From JAAYHV01 sp964400515 (GTDB taxonomy: Bacteria; Bacillota; Clostridia; Peptostreptococcales; Anaerovoracaceae), in contig CAYNTJ010000006.1 of assembly GCA_964400515.1 (NCBI GenBank), positions 1-64,000 on the forward strand: DNA of 64,000 bases, written 5' to 3'. Position 1 is the first letter of the stretch. Each line of letters begins with the position of its first letter. The notes under the pieces are model-generated. The model saw nothing but the letters and a program-made list of their open reading frames with translations, did not search any database and was not told the DNA's origin. Below, one piece after another: positions 1 through 7,563 of this stretch. A program made the position numbers and the translations under genes.

Positions 1-14
1 TCCAGAAAGGAAAA

Positions 15-48
15 TGTATAATGAATTTCCCTATAATTTCATTATACA
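15..48 (+). repeat. Perfect 11-bp inverted repeat ahead of msrAB
   Basis: Arms TGTATAATGAA (15-25) and TTCATTATACA (38-48) are exact reverse complements around a 12-nt loop. The repeat ends where the msrAB ribosome binding site (AAGGTG, 48-53) begins and contains TATAAT-like hexamers. It could be an operator over the promoter or an RNA hairpin that hides the ribosome binding site. No U-run follows, so it is not a terminator. Confidence 0.7.
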
Positions 49-58
49 AGGTGATTAA

Positions 59-1138
59 ATGGATATATTTAAAATAGGACTGGCATTAGCTATAATAGCT
101 ATAGTAATACTGGTTATAAACATAAATAATAAAGGTAAAGATGTAGTTACTCAAAGGGAAACTGATATAGAAAGGACGGAAAATATGAAAGATATCTATT
201 TAGCCGGGGGTTGCTTTTGGGGCATAGAAGAATATATGGACAGAATAGAAGGGGTTGTTTTGGCAGAAAGTGGTTATGCAAACGGCAATACTAAGAATCC
301 GACATACGAAGAAGTATGCTCAGGAACAACTAATCATGCGGAAACAGTTCATGTAATATATGATGAACAGATATTATCCCTTGAGGAAATTCTGGAGTAC
401 TATTATAAAGTGGTTGATCCCGTATCTGTTAATAAGCAGGGAAATGATGTGGGTAGCCAGTACAGAACAGGAATTTACTATGTTGACGAAAGTAATCTTC
501 ATATTATAGAAAGCAGCTTAAAAAATCTGCAGAAGCAATATGATGCGGAATTAGCTATAGAGGTAAAACCTTTGACAGCCTTTTATAGGGCGGAAGAATA
601 TCATCAAGATTATCTAAAAAAACATCCCAACGGATATTGCCATATTGATTTAGGTAAGGCAGATGAAGAGATTCCTTTCCTAAAAGAGGAGGGGATAGTA
701 ATAGATGAAAGTAAATATTCGGTACCAAGTGATGATGAAATTAGAAAAATGTTAACAGATTCACAATATGAAGTCGCTATTAATAATGGCACGGAAAGAG
801 CTTTTGATAATGAATACTATGATAACAAGGACCAGGGTATATATGTTGACATAGTAACCGGAGTTCCGCTTTTTTCTTCAAAAGACAAATATGATTCGGG
901 GACAGGATGGCCTAGTTTTACTAAGCCTATAGCACCAAATGTTATAAAACATATAGATGGTATTCTTGATTCCAGAACGGAAGTAAGAAGCAATCTTGGG
1001 GACATACATCTAGGGCACGTGTTTAATGACGGACCTCCGGATAAAGGGGGCCTTAGATACTGTATGAATAGCAATTCCCTGTTGTTTATACCTTTATACG
1101 AGATGGAAGAGAGGGGATATCGTTATTTATTAAACTAA
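59..1138 (+). CDS. msrAB: Membrane-anchored MsrA-MsrB fusion, peptide methionine sulfoxide reductase
   Basis: Reduces S- and R-methionine sulfoxide in oxidised proteins. Residues 6-22 form a hydrophobic segment that should anchor or export the enzyme. The MsrA domain follows (about 45-200) with GCFWG (nucleophile near Cys52) and a possible resolving Cys in NGYCHI. The MsrB domain (about 225-350) has GTERAFDNEY, the GTGWPSFTKPI region, the DIHLGHVFNDGP metal/substrate loop and catalytic Cys in RYCMNS. In GTGWPS a Thr stands where many MsrB proteins carry the recycling Cys, and the zinc CxxC pairs are absent, so MsrB recycling probably differs. The start follows AAGGTG at 48-53. The N-terminal anchor suggests action outside the membrane, as for PilB/MsrAB types; this is inference. 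Confidence 0.93.
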   Translation: MDIFKIGLALAIIAIVILVININNKGKDVVTQRETDIERTENMKDIYLAGGCFWGIEEYMDRIEGVVLAESGYANGNTKNPTYEEVCSGTTNHAETVHVIYDEQILSLEEILEYYYKVVDPVSVNKQGNDVGSQYRTGIYYVDESNLHIIESSLKNLQKQYDAELAIEVKPLTAFYRAEEYHQDYLKKHPNGYCHIDLGKADEEIPFLKEEGIVIDESKYSVPSDDEIRKMLTDSQYEVAINNGTERAFDNEYYDNKDQGIYVDIVTGVPLFSSKDKYDSGTGWPSFTKPIAPNVIKHIDGILDSRTEVRSNLGDIHLGHVFNDGPPDKGGLRYCMNSNSLLFIPLYEMEERGYRYLLN

Positions 1139-1149
1139 TGGTACTCCAA

Positions 1150-1178
1150 TTGACAAAGATAATACCTAGTGATAAAAT
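1150..1178 (+). promoter_or_regulatory. Promoter for murI
   Basis: TTGACA (1150-1155), a 17-nt spacer and TAAAAT (1173-1178) make a good sigma-A-type promoter just after msrAB. The predicted transcription start, near 1185, lies inside the 5' arm of the hairpin at 1181-1206. Confidence 0.65.
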
Positions 1179-1180
1179 AA

Positions 1181-1215
1181 ATGCGCAAGTGATAGAGCTT
1201 GCGCATATTTTTTTT
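1181..1215 (+). terminator. Intrinsic terminator after msrAB
   Basis: The 9-bp perfect stem ATGCGCAAG/CTTGCGCAT (1181-1189 with 1198-1206) is followed by a run of eight T (1208-1215). It sits between msrAB and the true murI start, inside what would otherwise be an N-terminal extension of MurI. Confidence 0.85.
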
Positions 1216-1239
1216 GATATGATGAAGGAAAGGCATATT

Positions 1240-2046
1240 ATGGATAATAGACCTATAGGATTTTTCGATTCAGGTTTGGGAGGGCTGACTTGCATACCAT
1301 TTCTGCATAGAGAATTACCAAAGGAAAAAATAGTATACTACGGTGATACAGCTAGAACTCCATACGGCTCAAAATCAATCGAAAACATTAGAAGATTTTC
1401 GATTCAAATTGTTGAGTATTTAATGAGCCATGATGTTAAGCTGATAGTAATAGCTTGCAATACCGTAAGCGCTACTTGCCTGGATACTTTGAGGGAAAGA
1501 TTTCCGCAAATTCCTATAGTGGGTATTATTAATCCCATGGCCAAGTATATATCAAAGGAATATGAAAAAGGAGATAACTATGGAGTTATCGGTACAAAAG
1601 TGACAATAAACAGTGGTGTATATGAGGAAACGGTAAAGGGCCTAAATGATAATATCAATATAAAATCATTAGCATGTCCTGCACTTGTGCCTTTAATAGA
1701 AGAAGGAATAGTCAAAAATGAAATAATGGATCTTACAGTCAAGTATTACCTTGATGATTTTATTAGAATCAATGGTATAAATAAGCTTGTTTTAGGATGT
1801 ACCCATTACCCTATTATCAAGGAGAATTTAAAAAGAATTTATCCTGATGTTAAGCTTCTAAATCCGTCGGAAGCTGTTGTTTATAGGGTTAAGGATATTT
1901 TGATTAAGGAGAACATGCTTGCTGAAAATAATGATAGGGAAAACCTGTGTTATGCCAGCGACCTTTCTGAAAATTTCTTAAACATGATTAATCTTTTCTT
2001 TGATAAAGACAAAGTGGACACAAATATCATGAAATTTGATGATTGA
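1240..2046 (+). CDS. murI: Glutamate racemase
   Basis: Interconverts L- and D-glutamate in the cytoplasm, supplying D-Glu for peptidoglycan. Signatures are IGFFDSGLGG near the start (catalytic Asp/Ser) and two catalytic cysteines in VIACNTVSA and LVLGCTHYP. The open frame extends back to 1138, but that stretch contains a terminator and a promoter. The ATG at 1240, preceded by AAGGAAAGG at 1225-1233, gives 268 residues, the usual length for the family. The gene lies between msrAB and pta with no metabolic link to either. Confidence 0.93.
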   Translation: MDNRPIGFFDSGLGGLTCIPFLHRELPKEKIVYYGDTARTPYGSKSIENIRRFSIQIVEYLMSHDVKLIVIACNTVSATCLDTLRERFPQIPIVGIINPMAKYISKEYEKGDNYGVIGTKVTINSGVYEETVKGLNDNINIKSLACPALVPLIEEGIVKNEIMDLTVKYYLDDFIRINGINKLVLGCTHYPIIKENLKRIYPDVKLLNPSEAVVYRVKDILIKENMLAENNDRENLCYASDLSENFLNMINLFFDKDKVDTNIMKFDD

Positions 2047-2097
2047 ATTGCTAATAATTAACTCTTTGGAGTGATAGATTTATGGAGGATATTAATA

Positions 2098-3072
2098 ATG
2101 TTAACGCAGTTTATTGAAAAGCTAAAAAAAGAGAACAAGAGGATAGTATTCACAGAAGGAAACGATGTAAGAATACTTGAAGCCGCACAAAACCTAATAA
2201 AAATGGGTGTAGTAAAACCCATATTGATAGGGAATGTTGATGAGGTCAAGGGAATTGCCAAGGATAACGGATTCGATATTTTGGGGGCGGATATAGTTGA
2301 TCCCCTAAATTACTCTAAGATGCCCGATATGATAAAAGAAATGGTTGGGCTGAGAAAAGGTAAAATGACTGAAGAGGAGTGCGCAAAAGCTTTAGAAAAG
2401 GGTAACTATTTTGGAACCATGCTGGTAAAAATGGGAGAAGCAGACGGACTTTTAGGTGGAGCAACATACTCTACTGCAGATACGGTTAGGCCTGCCCTAC
2501 AATTGATTAAAACAAAGCCGGGAAATAAACTTGTATCCTCGTGCTTCATATTAAACAGAACAAAGGATGACGGTTCATTTGAAAGATATGCCATGGGAGA
2601 TTGTGCAATTAACATAGACCCTACGGAAGATGATTTAGTAGAAATAGCTATTGAGACTGCAAATACCGCAAAGGTATTTGAAATGGATCCTAAGGTGGCG
2701 ATGCTTTCATATTCAACCCTTGGCTCCGGTAAGGGAGATTCGGTGGACAAGATGAGAAATGCAACGGCAAAAGCCAAAGCTGCTGCCCCGGATTTAGAAA
2801 TAGACGGAGAATTACAGTTTGATGCCGCTTTTTCCCCGGTGGTTGCAAAAACCAAGTGTAAGGATTCAAAAGTAGCAGGACATGCAAATACATTCATATT
2901 CCCTGATATAAATGCGGGTAATATAGGATATAAAATAGCTCAAAGACTAGGTGGCTTTGAAGCTATCGGACCGGTTCTTCAGGGTCTAAATGCACCGATA
3001 AATGATTTATCCAGGGGCTGTAATGCTGAAGAAGTATATAAAATGGCTATAATAACTGCATCATTAGCATAA
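2098..3072 (+). CDS. pta: Phosphate acetyltransferase
   Basis: Converts acetyl-CoA and phosphate to acetyl phosphate, the first step of substrate-level ATP formation with acetate kinase. It is a single-domain Pta of 324 residues without the long N-terminal regulatory region of enteric Pta. Family blocks seen are GLLGGATYSTADTVRP, YAMGDCAINIDP, AMLSYSTLGSGKG, GELQFDAAF, ANTFIFPDINAGNIGYK and the C-terminal INDLSRGCNAEEVY. The start at 2098 follows TGGAGG (2083-2088); an upstream in-frame ATG at 2071 has no comparable site. Acetate kinase, often the next gene in Clostridia, is absent here. A terminator follows directly. Confidence 0.93.
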   Translation: MLTQFIEKLKKENKRIVFTEGNDVRILEAAQNLIKMGVVKPILIGNVDEVKGIAKDNGFDILGADIVDPLNYSKMPDMIKEMVGLRKGKMTEEECAKALEKGNYFGTMLVKMGEADGLLGGATYSTADTVRPALQLIKTKPGNKLVSSCFILNRTKDDGSFERYAMGDCAINIDPTEDDLVEIAIETANTAKVFEMDPKVAMLSYSTLGSGKGDSVDKMRNATAKAKAAAPDLEIDGELQFDAAFSPVVAKTKCKDSKVAGHANTFIFPDINAGNIGYKIAQRLGGFEAIGPVLQGLNAPINDLSRGCNAEEVYKMAIITASLA

Positions 3073-3076
3073 TAAT

Positions 3077-3106
3077 AAAAGGATACTGAAATCAGTATCC
3101 TTTTTT
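3077..3106 (+). terminator. Intrinsic terminator after pta
   Basis: Stem GGATACTGA/TCAGTATCC (3081-3089 with 3092-3100) is flanked by A4 upstream and T6 downstream. It may also serve the convergent regulator gene that ends at 3125. Confidence 0.88.
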
Positions 3107-3124
3107 GATGCCAAAAATCACATT

Positions 3125-3607
3125 CTATTCTTTGAAATCCGTGGATGTAGGTAACCACTGATCAATATTATAAATAATTTTAGGTATAATAAAGAAATTT
3201 ATAACTTCTATTCCTTCGGTTTCAGGTAAAGTGAAATTTATAAAATCATACATTTCCTCGTTGTTTAAAAATCTTGTTTCAATGGCTAGATTTGCCTTTC
3301 CCCAGCCGGTAGCTATATAGCAAACATTTGGGTTCTTTTTACAAGACTCTATGAATTTTTCATAAACCTCCGGTTCGACTTTTAAATTTATATCTGCTAT
3401 GGACTGGTAACCGAATTTACCAGGATCCACTATTGTTGTTATTCTTATTGCATTAGTATCAATCAGATGGTTGATTCTTCTTCTTACAGTTCTTTCATTC
3501 ACATCTATTTTAGAAGCAATTAAAGCTGCAGATGCTCTTGCATTCTTTGACAATTCGTTAATAATCATGTAATCGATTTGATCGTAGGGTTTAATTCTAT
3601 TAGACAT
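3125..3607 (-). CDS. Lrp/AsnC-family transcriptional regulator
   Basis: A 160-residue DNA-binding protein. The N-terminal winged helix-turn-helix (about 7-60) reads DQIDYMIINELSKNARAS then NERTVRRRINHL, typical of Lrp. The C-terminal RAM/ligand domain (about 65-150) contains DINLKVEPEVYEKFIE and CYIATGWGKANLAIET. The start at 3607 is chosen for the AGGAG site directly upstream; the frame could extend 13 codons further. It is transcribed away from the agmatine operon, so it is a good candidate regulator of that operon and of itself. The effector is unknown: agmatine, putrescine or an amino acid are guesses. Confidence 0.9.
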   Translation of the reverse strand: MSNRIKPYDQIDYMIINELSKNARASAALIASKIDVNERTVRRRINHLIDTNAIRITTIVDPGKFGYQSIADINLKVEPEVYEKFIESCKKNPNVCYIATGWGKANLAIETRFLNNEEMYDFINFTLPETEGIEVINFFIIPKIIYNIDQWLPTSTDFKE

Positions 3608-3633
3608 GGCTACTCCTTTTCTTGTGGTCTTAA

Positions 3634-3664
3634 TACAATATATCATGTTATATACAATATATCA
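3634..3664. repeat. 12-bp direct repeat, period 19, over the regulator promoter
   Basis: TACAATATATCA occurs at 3634-3645 and again at 3653-3664. On the minus strand one copy covers the -35 and the other the -10 of the regulator gene. The spacing is about two helical turns, as expected for binding sites of a dimer or oligomer. Promoter elements themselves could account for part of the similarity. Confidence 0.6.
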
Positions 3665-3665
3665 A
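3637..3665 (-). promoter_or_regulatory. Promoter of the Lrp-type regulator
   Basis: On the minus strand: TTGATA (3665-3660), 17-nt spacer, TATATT (3642-3637). It drives the gene starting at 3607 and is overlain by the 12-bp direct repeats. Confidence 0.6.
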
Positions 3666-3694
3666 GGGGAATATATAATATAGGATAAATAAGT

Positions 3695-3707
3695 GTCCGA
3701 AACGGAC
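3695..3707. promoter_or_regulatory. Candidate operator, small palindrome
   Basis: GTCCG-AAA-CGGAC is a perfect 5-bp inverted repeat with a 3-nt centre in the regulator/symporter divergent region, about 31 bp upstream of the symporter -35. Its relatively GC-rich arms stand out in very AT-rich DNA. It is a candidate activator or repressor site; which protein binds is not known. Confidence 0.4.
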
Positions 3708-3737
3708 GAAATAAATATCAAAACAGACACAAACATG

Positions 3738-3766
3738 TTGACAAAATACTAAAGTGATGATAATAT
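3738..3766 (+). promoter_or_regulatory. Promoter of the agmatine operon
   Basis: TTGACA (3738-3743), 17-nt spacer, TAATAT (3761-3766). Transcription would start near 3773, giving a leader of about 80 nt before the symporter ATG at 3854. Confidence 0.7.
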
Positions 3767-3853
3767 TATGACAGGTTGATGTATGTTTGTTGTAATATAA
3801 TTGGAATTATCTGTTTTTAACAGATATTGAATTAACTTAAGGAAGGTAAAGAT

Positions 3854-5359
3854 ATGAACCTTAATGAGTTGATACCTATAATAATAATAGTTGTCTTTAT
3901 TATAGGAATAATAATAGTAGGTAAGATTGCCAGTATTAAAATCGAAACCTCTGAGGATTACTTGGTTGCAGGAAGGGGTGCACCGCTAATTTTGGTTGTA
4001 GGAACCTTGTTCGCAACCTTTTGGGGTGGAGGTACCATTATTGGGGCCACCGGAGCAGCATATAACGATGGCATATTCGGAGTCGTGGAAGACCCTTTTG
4101 CTGCGGGATTAGCCCTCATACTGATAGGCTTTATATTTGTTAAAATATTAAGGAAGCTAAACATTAGTTCTATAGGGGAATTATATAAGTTGAGATTTGG
4201 TCAAACCACAGGTTATCTTGCTTCTGCCCTTATGATTCCCACTTATGTAATATGGACCGCTGTACAGCTTTTGGCAATTGGTAAGATTTTAAATGTTATG
4301 TTTGGTATAAACTTTAATCTGACATTTATTCTGGCTACTGTAGTAATAGTTTCATTTACCTATATGGGCGGACTATTGGCTGTTGCATGGACCGATGCCA
4401 TACAGATGACAATAATTTTTATTGGATTGATTGTGATTCTTGTTGTAGGTATTAATTCTGCAGGCGGAACCAGTGAAATAATGGCCAACACACCAAAAGA
4501 TTATTGGAATATATTACCAAGGGAAAAAAATTTAAGTAGTTGGATCACATATCTTGCCATGTGGGTCGGTATGGGATTGGGTAATATCCCAAGCCCTGAT
4601 ATAGCTCAAAGAGCTTTTATGGCCAAGGATGTAAAAACTGCTAAAAGGGGAATGATAATAGCAGGAGGCCTTTACTGGACAGTGGGGTTTATACCTATTA
4701 TTATCGGACTTATAGGAATTACTTTAGTCAATAAAGGTATTTTAAACGAAAGTATATTTAATGCTGACAGTGAACTTTTAATACCCGTTATGGCTAAAGA
4801 ACTATTAGGACCCGTTGGAATGGGAATATTTGTAGCTTCTTTAGTTGCTGCAATAATATCCAGTGCCAGCACATCACTGTTTGCTACGGCAGTACTGTTC
4901 TCAAATGATATATACAAACCTTTAATATCCGGCATAAAAAGCAAAGGTGATTTGGATAATAAAGGTATGATAGGGGCAACCAGAATATTTGTAGTAATAG
5001 TAGGACTGCTATCAGCTATTGTAGGTTTATTAAGCAGTAATATATATGATTTAACAATATTTGCGTTCACATTGCAGTTTGGAGTTCTTTTCTTTCCTTT
5101 TGTATTTGCACTAAAGTCAAAATCGGTAAATACATACGGAATTATATCCGGCATGATAGTGGGATTTTCCATAAATGCATTTGGCTGCATAATACAAGGT
5201 TCAGTTATTCCGGAGCCTTGGGAGTTTTTTACATTAATACCGGCACTGGCTAACATGTTGGTTATATTAACTGTAAGCTATATTACAAGGAATAAGCAAA
5301 AGGTTGTACCAATTGAACTTTTATACATCAACGAAAATAAACAAATAAAGGAGAATTGA
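3854..5359 (+). CDS. Sodium:solute symporter family (SSS) transporter
   Basis: A polytopic inner-membrane protein of 501 residues with about 13 hydrophobic segments. Family marks are the early ETSEDYLVAGRG motif, the glycine-rich TM2 region FATFWGGGTIIGATG and the MGGLLAVAWTDAIQM block of the SSS superfamily. It uses the Na+ gradient to import a small solute. As first gene of the agmatine operon, 1 nt before the carbamoyltransferase, it may import agmatine, putrescine or a related compound. SSS proteins carry very diverse substrates, so this is inference. Known agmatine clusters usually contain only the APC antiporter, so an SSS member is an addition. The start follows GGAAGG. Confidence 0.85.
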   Translation: MNLNELIPIIIIVVFIIGIIIVGKIASIKIETSEDYLVAGRGAPLILVVGTLFATFWGGGTIIGATGAAYNDGIFGVVEDPFAAGLALILIGFIFVKILRKLNISSIGELYKLRFGQTTGYLASALMIPTYVIWTAVQLLAIGKILNVMFGINFNLTFILATVVIVSFTYMGGLLAVAWTDAIQMTIIFIGLIVILVVGINSAGGTSEIMANTPKDYWNILPREKNLSSWITYLAMWVGMGLGNIPSPDIAQRAFMAKDVKTAKRGMIIAGGLYWTVGFIPIIIGLIGITLVNKGILNESIFNADSELLIPVMAKELLGPVGMGIFVASLVAAIISSASTSLFATAVLFSNDIYKPLISGIKSKGDLDNKGMIGATRIFVVIVGLLSAIVGLLSSNIYDLTIFAFTLQFGVLFFPFVFALKSKSVNTYGIISGMIVGFSINAFGCIIQGSVIPEPWEFFTLIPALANMLVILTVSYITRNKQKVVPIELLYINENKQIKEN

Positions 5360-5360
5360 T

Positions 5361-6407
5361 ATGAAATTACCATCTTCATCCGCAACGGATTTAAACAAGA
5401 AGAACATGGTTCATATGGTTTCTATGAAGGATTTTTCAAAGGAAGAAATGGACCAAATGATGGAGCTTATGGCTCTATTAAAGGAGGCAAGAAAGGATAA
5501 TGCCATTCCGCATCTATTTAAAGATAAGTCTTTAGCAATGATATTTGAGGCGGGATCAACACGTACCCGTGTATCTTTTGAGGTGGCAGCTACTTTGCTC
5601 GGGGGACATGCCTTATTCTTATCGCCTAGGGATATTCACTTGGGTGGTAAGGAATCAATAGATGATACAGCTAGAGTATTATCCAGAATGTGCGATATAA
5701 TAATGGCAAGAACAAATAATCCCGAGACAATAGATGCCTTATGCAAAATGTCCACGGTACCCGTTATTAACGGATTGGATACAAGATTTCACCCGACTCA
5801 AATGTTGGCGGATATATTTACAATAAAAGAACATATGCCTAAGGGCAAAAAGCTGACTGATTTAACTTTGGCGTTCATGGGAGATGCCACAGATGTTTGC
5901 CGTTCCTTGCTGCTTACATGTACAAAATACGGAATGAACTTTAAACAAATTGGTCCTAAAAAATATCAAATGCAAAAAGAATGGTTGGATTTGGCAGATA
6001 CATATTGCAAAGAATCCGGTGCTAGCTATGAAATTACCGACGATGTTTCAAAAGTGAGTGAATGTGATGTTATATATGGTGACAGCTTTTATTGGGTAAC
6101 TCAAACCGATGAAAAAGAAGAGCGTTTGGCTGCTTTTATGCCTGATTATGTAATAACCGAGGAGCTGATGAAAAAGGCAAAACCTGGTGCAATGCTTCTT
6201 CATTGCTTACCTGCAAATGACAAGGAAGAGGTTACCAGGGAAGCTTTAGAAGGAGAGTATTGTGTTGCATTTGATCAAGCAGAAAACAGATTAACTGCAC
6301 AAATGGCTATATTGGTGTATTTTACAAATAAATATATAACAAAACCAAGTGAAGAAAAGAAAGCGATGCACGAGAAGAAGCTGAATGATTATTTATCAAA
6401 ACTTTAA
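5361..6407 (+). CDS. ptcA: Putrescine carbamoyltransferase (aspartate/ornithine carbamoyltransferase family)
   Basis: Expected reaction: N-carbamoylputrescine plus phosphate gives putrescine and carbamoyl phosphate. The carbamoyl-phosphate site is clear: STRTRVSFE (near 66-74), HPTQ (near 144) and HCLPA. The second-substrate loop that reads DxxxSMG in ornithine transcarbamylases is replaced by a segment with YGDSFYWV. This argues against ornithine and fits putrescine transcarbamylase, as does the agmatine deiminase next door. An ornithine or other variant specificity cannot be excluded by eye. Its ribosome binding site overlaps the symporter stop codon, so the two genes are translationally coupled. 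Confidence 0.8.
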   Translation: MKLPSSSATDLNKKNMVHMVSMKDFSKEEMDQMMELMALLKEARKDNAIPHLFKDKSLAMIFEAGSTRTRVSFEVAATLLGGHALFLSPRDIHLGGKESIDDTARVLSRMCDIIMARTNNPETIDALCKMSTVPVINGLDTRFHPTQMLADIFTIKEHMPKGKKLTDLTLAFMGDATDVCRSLLLTCTKYGMNFKQIGPKKYQMQKEWLDLADTYCKESGASYEITDDVSKVSECDVIYGDSFYWVTQTDEKEERLAAFMPDYVITEELMKKAKPGAMLLHCLPANDKEEVTREALEGEYCVAFDQAENRLTAQMAILVYFTNKYITKPSEEKKAMHEKKLNDYLSKL

Positions 6408-6423
6408 GTAAAGGAGAATTGAT

Positions 6424-7524
6424 ATGTCGAAAAAGATAAATAGCACGCCTAAAAAGGACGGATATAGGATGCCCGGAGAATTTGAAGAGCACAAGGGTTG
6501 TTGGATGATATGGCCTGAAAGAACTGATAATTGGAGAAATGGAGCTAAGCCTGCACAAAAAGCATACGCATTGGTGGCAGAAGCTATTGCTGAATTTGAA
6601 CCTGTAACCATGTGTGTTTCCCAAAGTCAGTTCATGGCGGCTAAGGAAATGCTGAGCCCTAAGATAAGGCTTGTGGAAATGTCCAATGATGATGCTTGGA
6701 TGAGAGATGAGGGCCCTACTTTTGTGGTAAACGATAAGGAAAGTGTAAGGGGTGTTGACTGGAGATTTAATGCTTGGGGCGGACTGGTGGATGGTCTTTA
6801 TTTTCCTTGGGATAAGGATGATCAAATTGCAAAAAAAGTGTGTGAGATTGAAAATATAGATTATTATAGCTTGGAAGAATTTGTTTTAGAGGGGGGCTCG
6901 ATACATACCGATGGTGAAGGCACATTAATTGCTACAGAGGCTTGCCTATTATCAGAGGGAAGAAATCCAAACCTTTCAAAAAAGGAAATTGAGGATACCC
7001 TCAAGGAATATTTAGGTATTGAGAAAGTGATATGGTTGCCCCATGGTATTTACCTGGATGAAACCAACGAGCATGTGGACAATATAATCCATTACTGCAA
7101 ACCGGGAGTTGTTGTTTTAGCATGGACAGATGACCAAAATGATCCCCAATATGCTTATTCAAAAGCAGCTTATGATTGCTTATCCAAAGAGAAGGATGCA
7201 AAGGGCAGGACCCTTGATATTATAAAGCTGCACATTCCTGATGAAGTTCTTATAACCAAGGAAGAAAGCGAAGGTGTCGATAAAGTAGACGGTACTTTGC
7301 CAAGAAATGAAGGGGACAGACAGGCAGCATCATATGCTAACTTCTATATAGCAAACGGAGGAGTGATAGTGCCTATGTTCGGAGATGAGGTACATGACAA
7401 AATGGCAATTGAAACCTTATCAAAAGTATTCCCGGAACGTAAAGTAGTTGGAATTTTTGCAAGGGAGATATTGTTGGGCGGTGGCAATATTCATTGCATT
7501 ACCCAACAGCAACCGTTAGGTTAA
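6424..7524 (+). CDS. aguA: Agmatine deiminase
   Basis: Hydrolyses agmatine to N-carbamoylputrescine and ammonia. It belongs to the guanidino-group-modifying superfamily. Visible are the N-terminal MPGEFEEHKGCWMIWP, the DDAWMRDEGPTFVVN segment, VLEGGSIHTDGEG, HVDN (catalytic His region) and the C-terminal catalytic Cys in GGGNIHCITQQQP. The 366-residue length is normal. The gene starts 16 nt after the carbamoyltransferase. The 18 bases running into its ATG (TAAAGGAGAATTGATATG) are identical to those running into the carbamoyltransferase ATG. Confidence 0.96.
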   Translation: MSKKINSTPKKDGYRMPGEFEEHKGCWMIWPERTDNWRNGAKPAQKAYALVAEAIAEFEPVTMCVSQSQFMAAKEMLSPKIRLVEMSNDDAWMRDEGPTFVVNDKESVRGVDWRFNAWGGLVDGLYFPWDKDDQIAKKVCEIENIDYYSLEEFVLEGGSIHTDGEGTLIATEACLLSEGRNPNLSKKEIEDTLKEYLGIEKVIWLPHGIYLDETNEHVDNIIHYCKPGVVVLAWTDDQNDPQYAYSKAAYDCLSKEKDAKGRTLDIIKLHIPDEVLITKEESEGVDKVDGTLPRNEGDRQAASYANFYIANGGVIVPMFGDEVHDKMAIETLSKVFPERKVVGIFAREILLGGGNIHCITQQQPLG

Positions 7525-7563
7525 TTATATTACTACTTTTAGTAATAGATGAAAGGAGTTTTT

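Noticed and set aside
1138..1239. N-terminal extension of the MurI reading frame
   Set aside because: It contains a full promoter and a strong intrinsic terminator and has no homology to MurI; the ATG at 1240 has a good ribosome binding site.
4672..5256. 194-codon open frame on the minus strand
   Set aside because: It lies wholly antisense to the SSS transporter, lacks a recognisable family and looks like a shadow of the hydrophobic coding strand.
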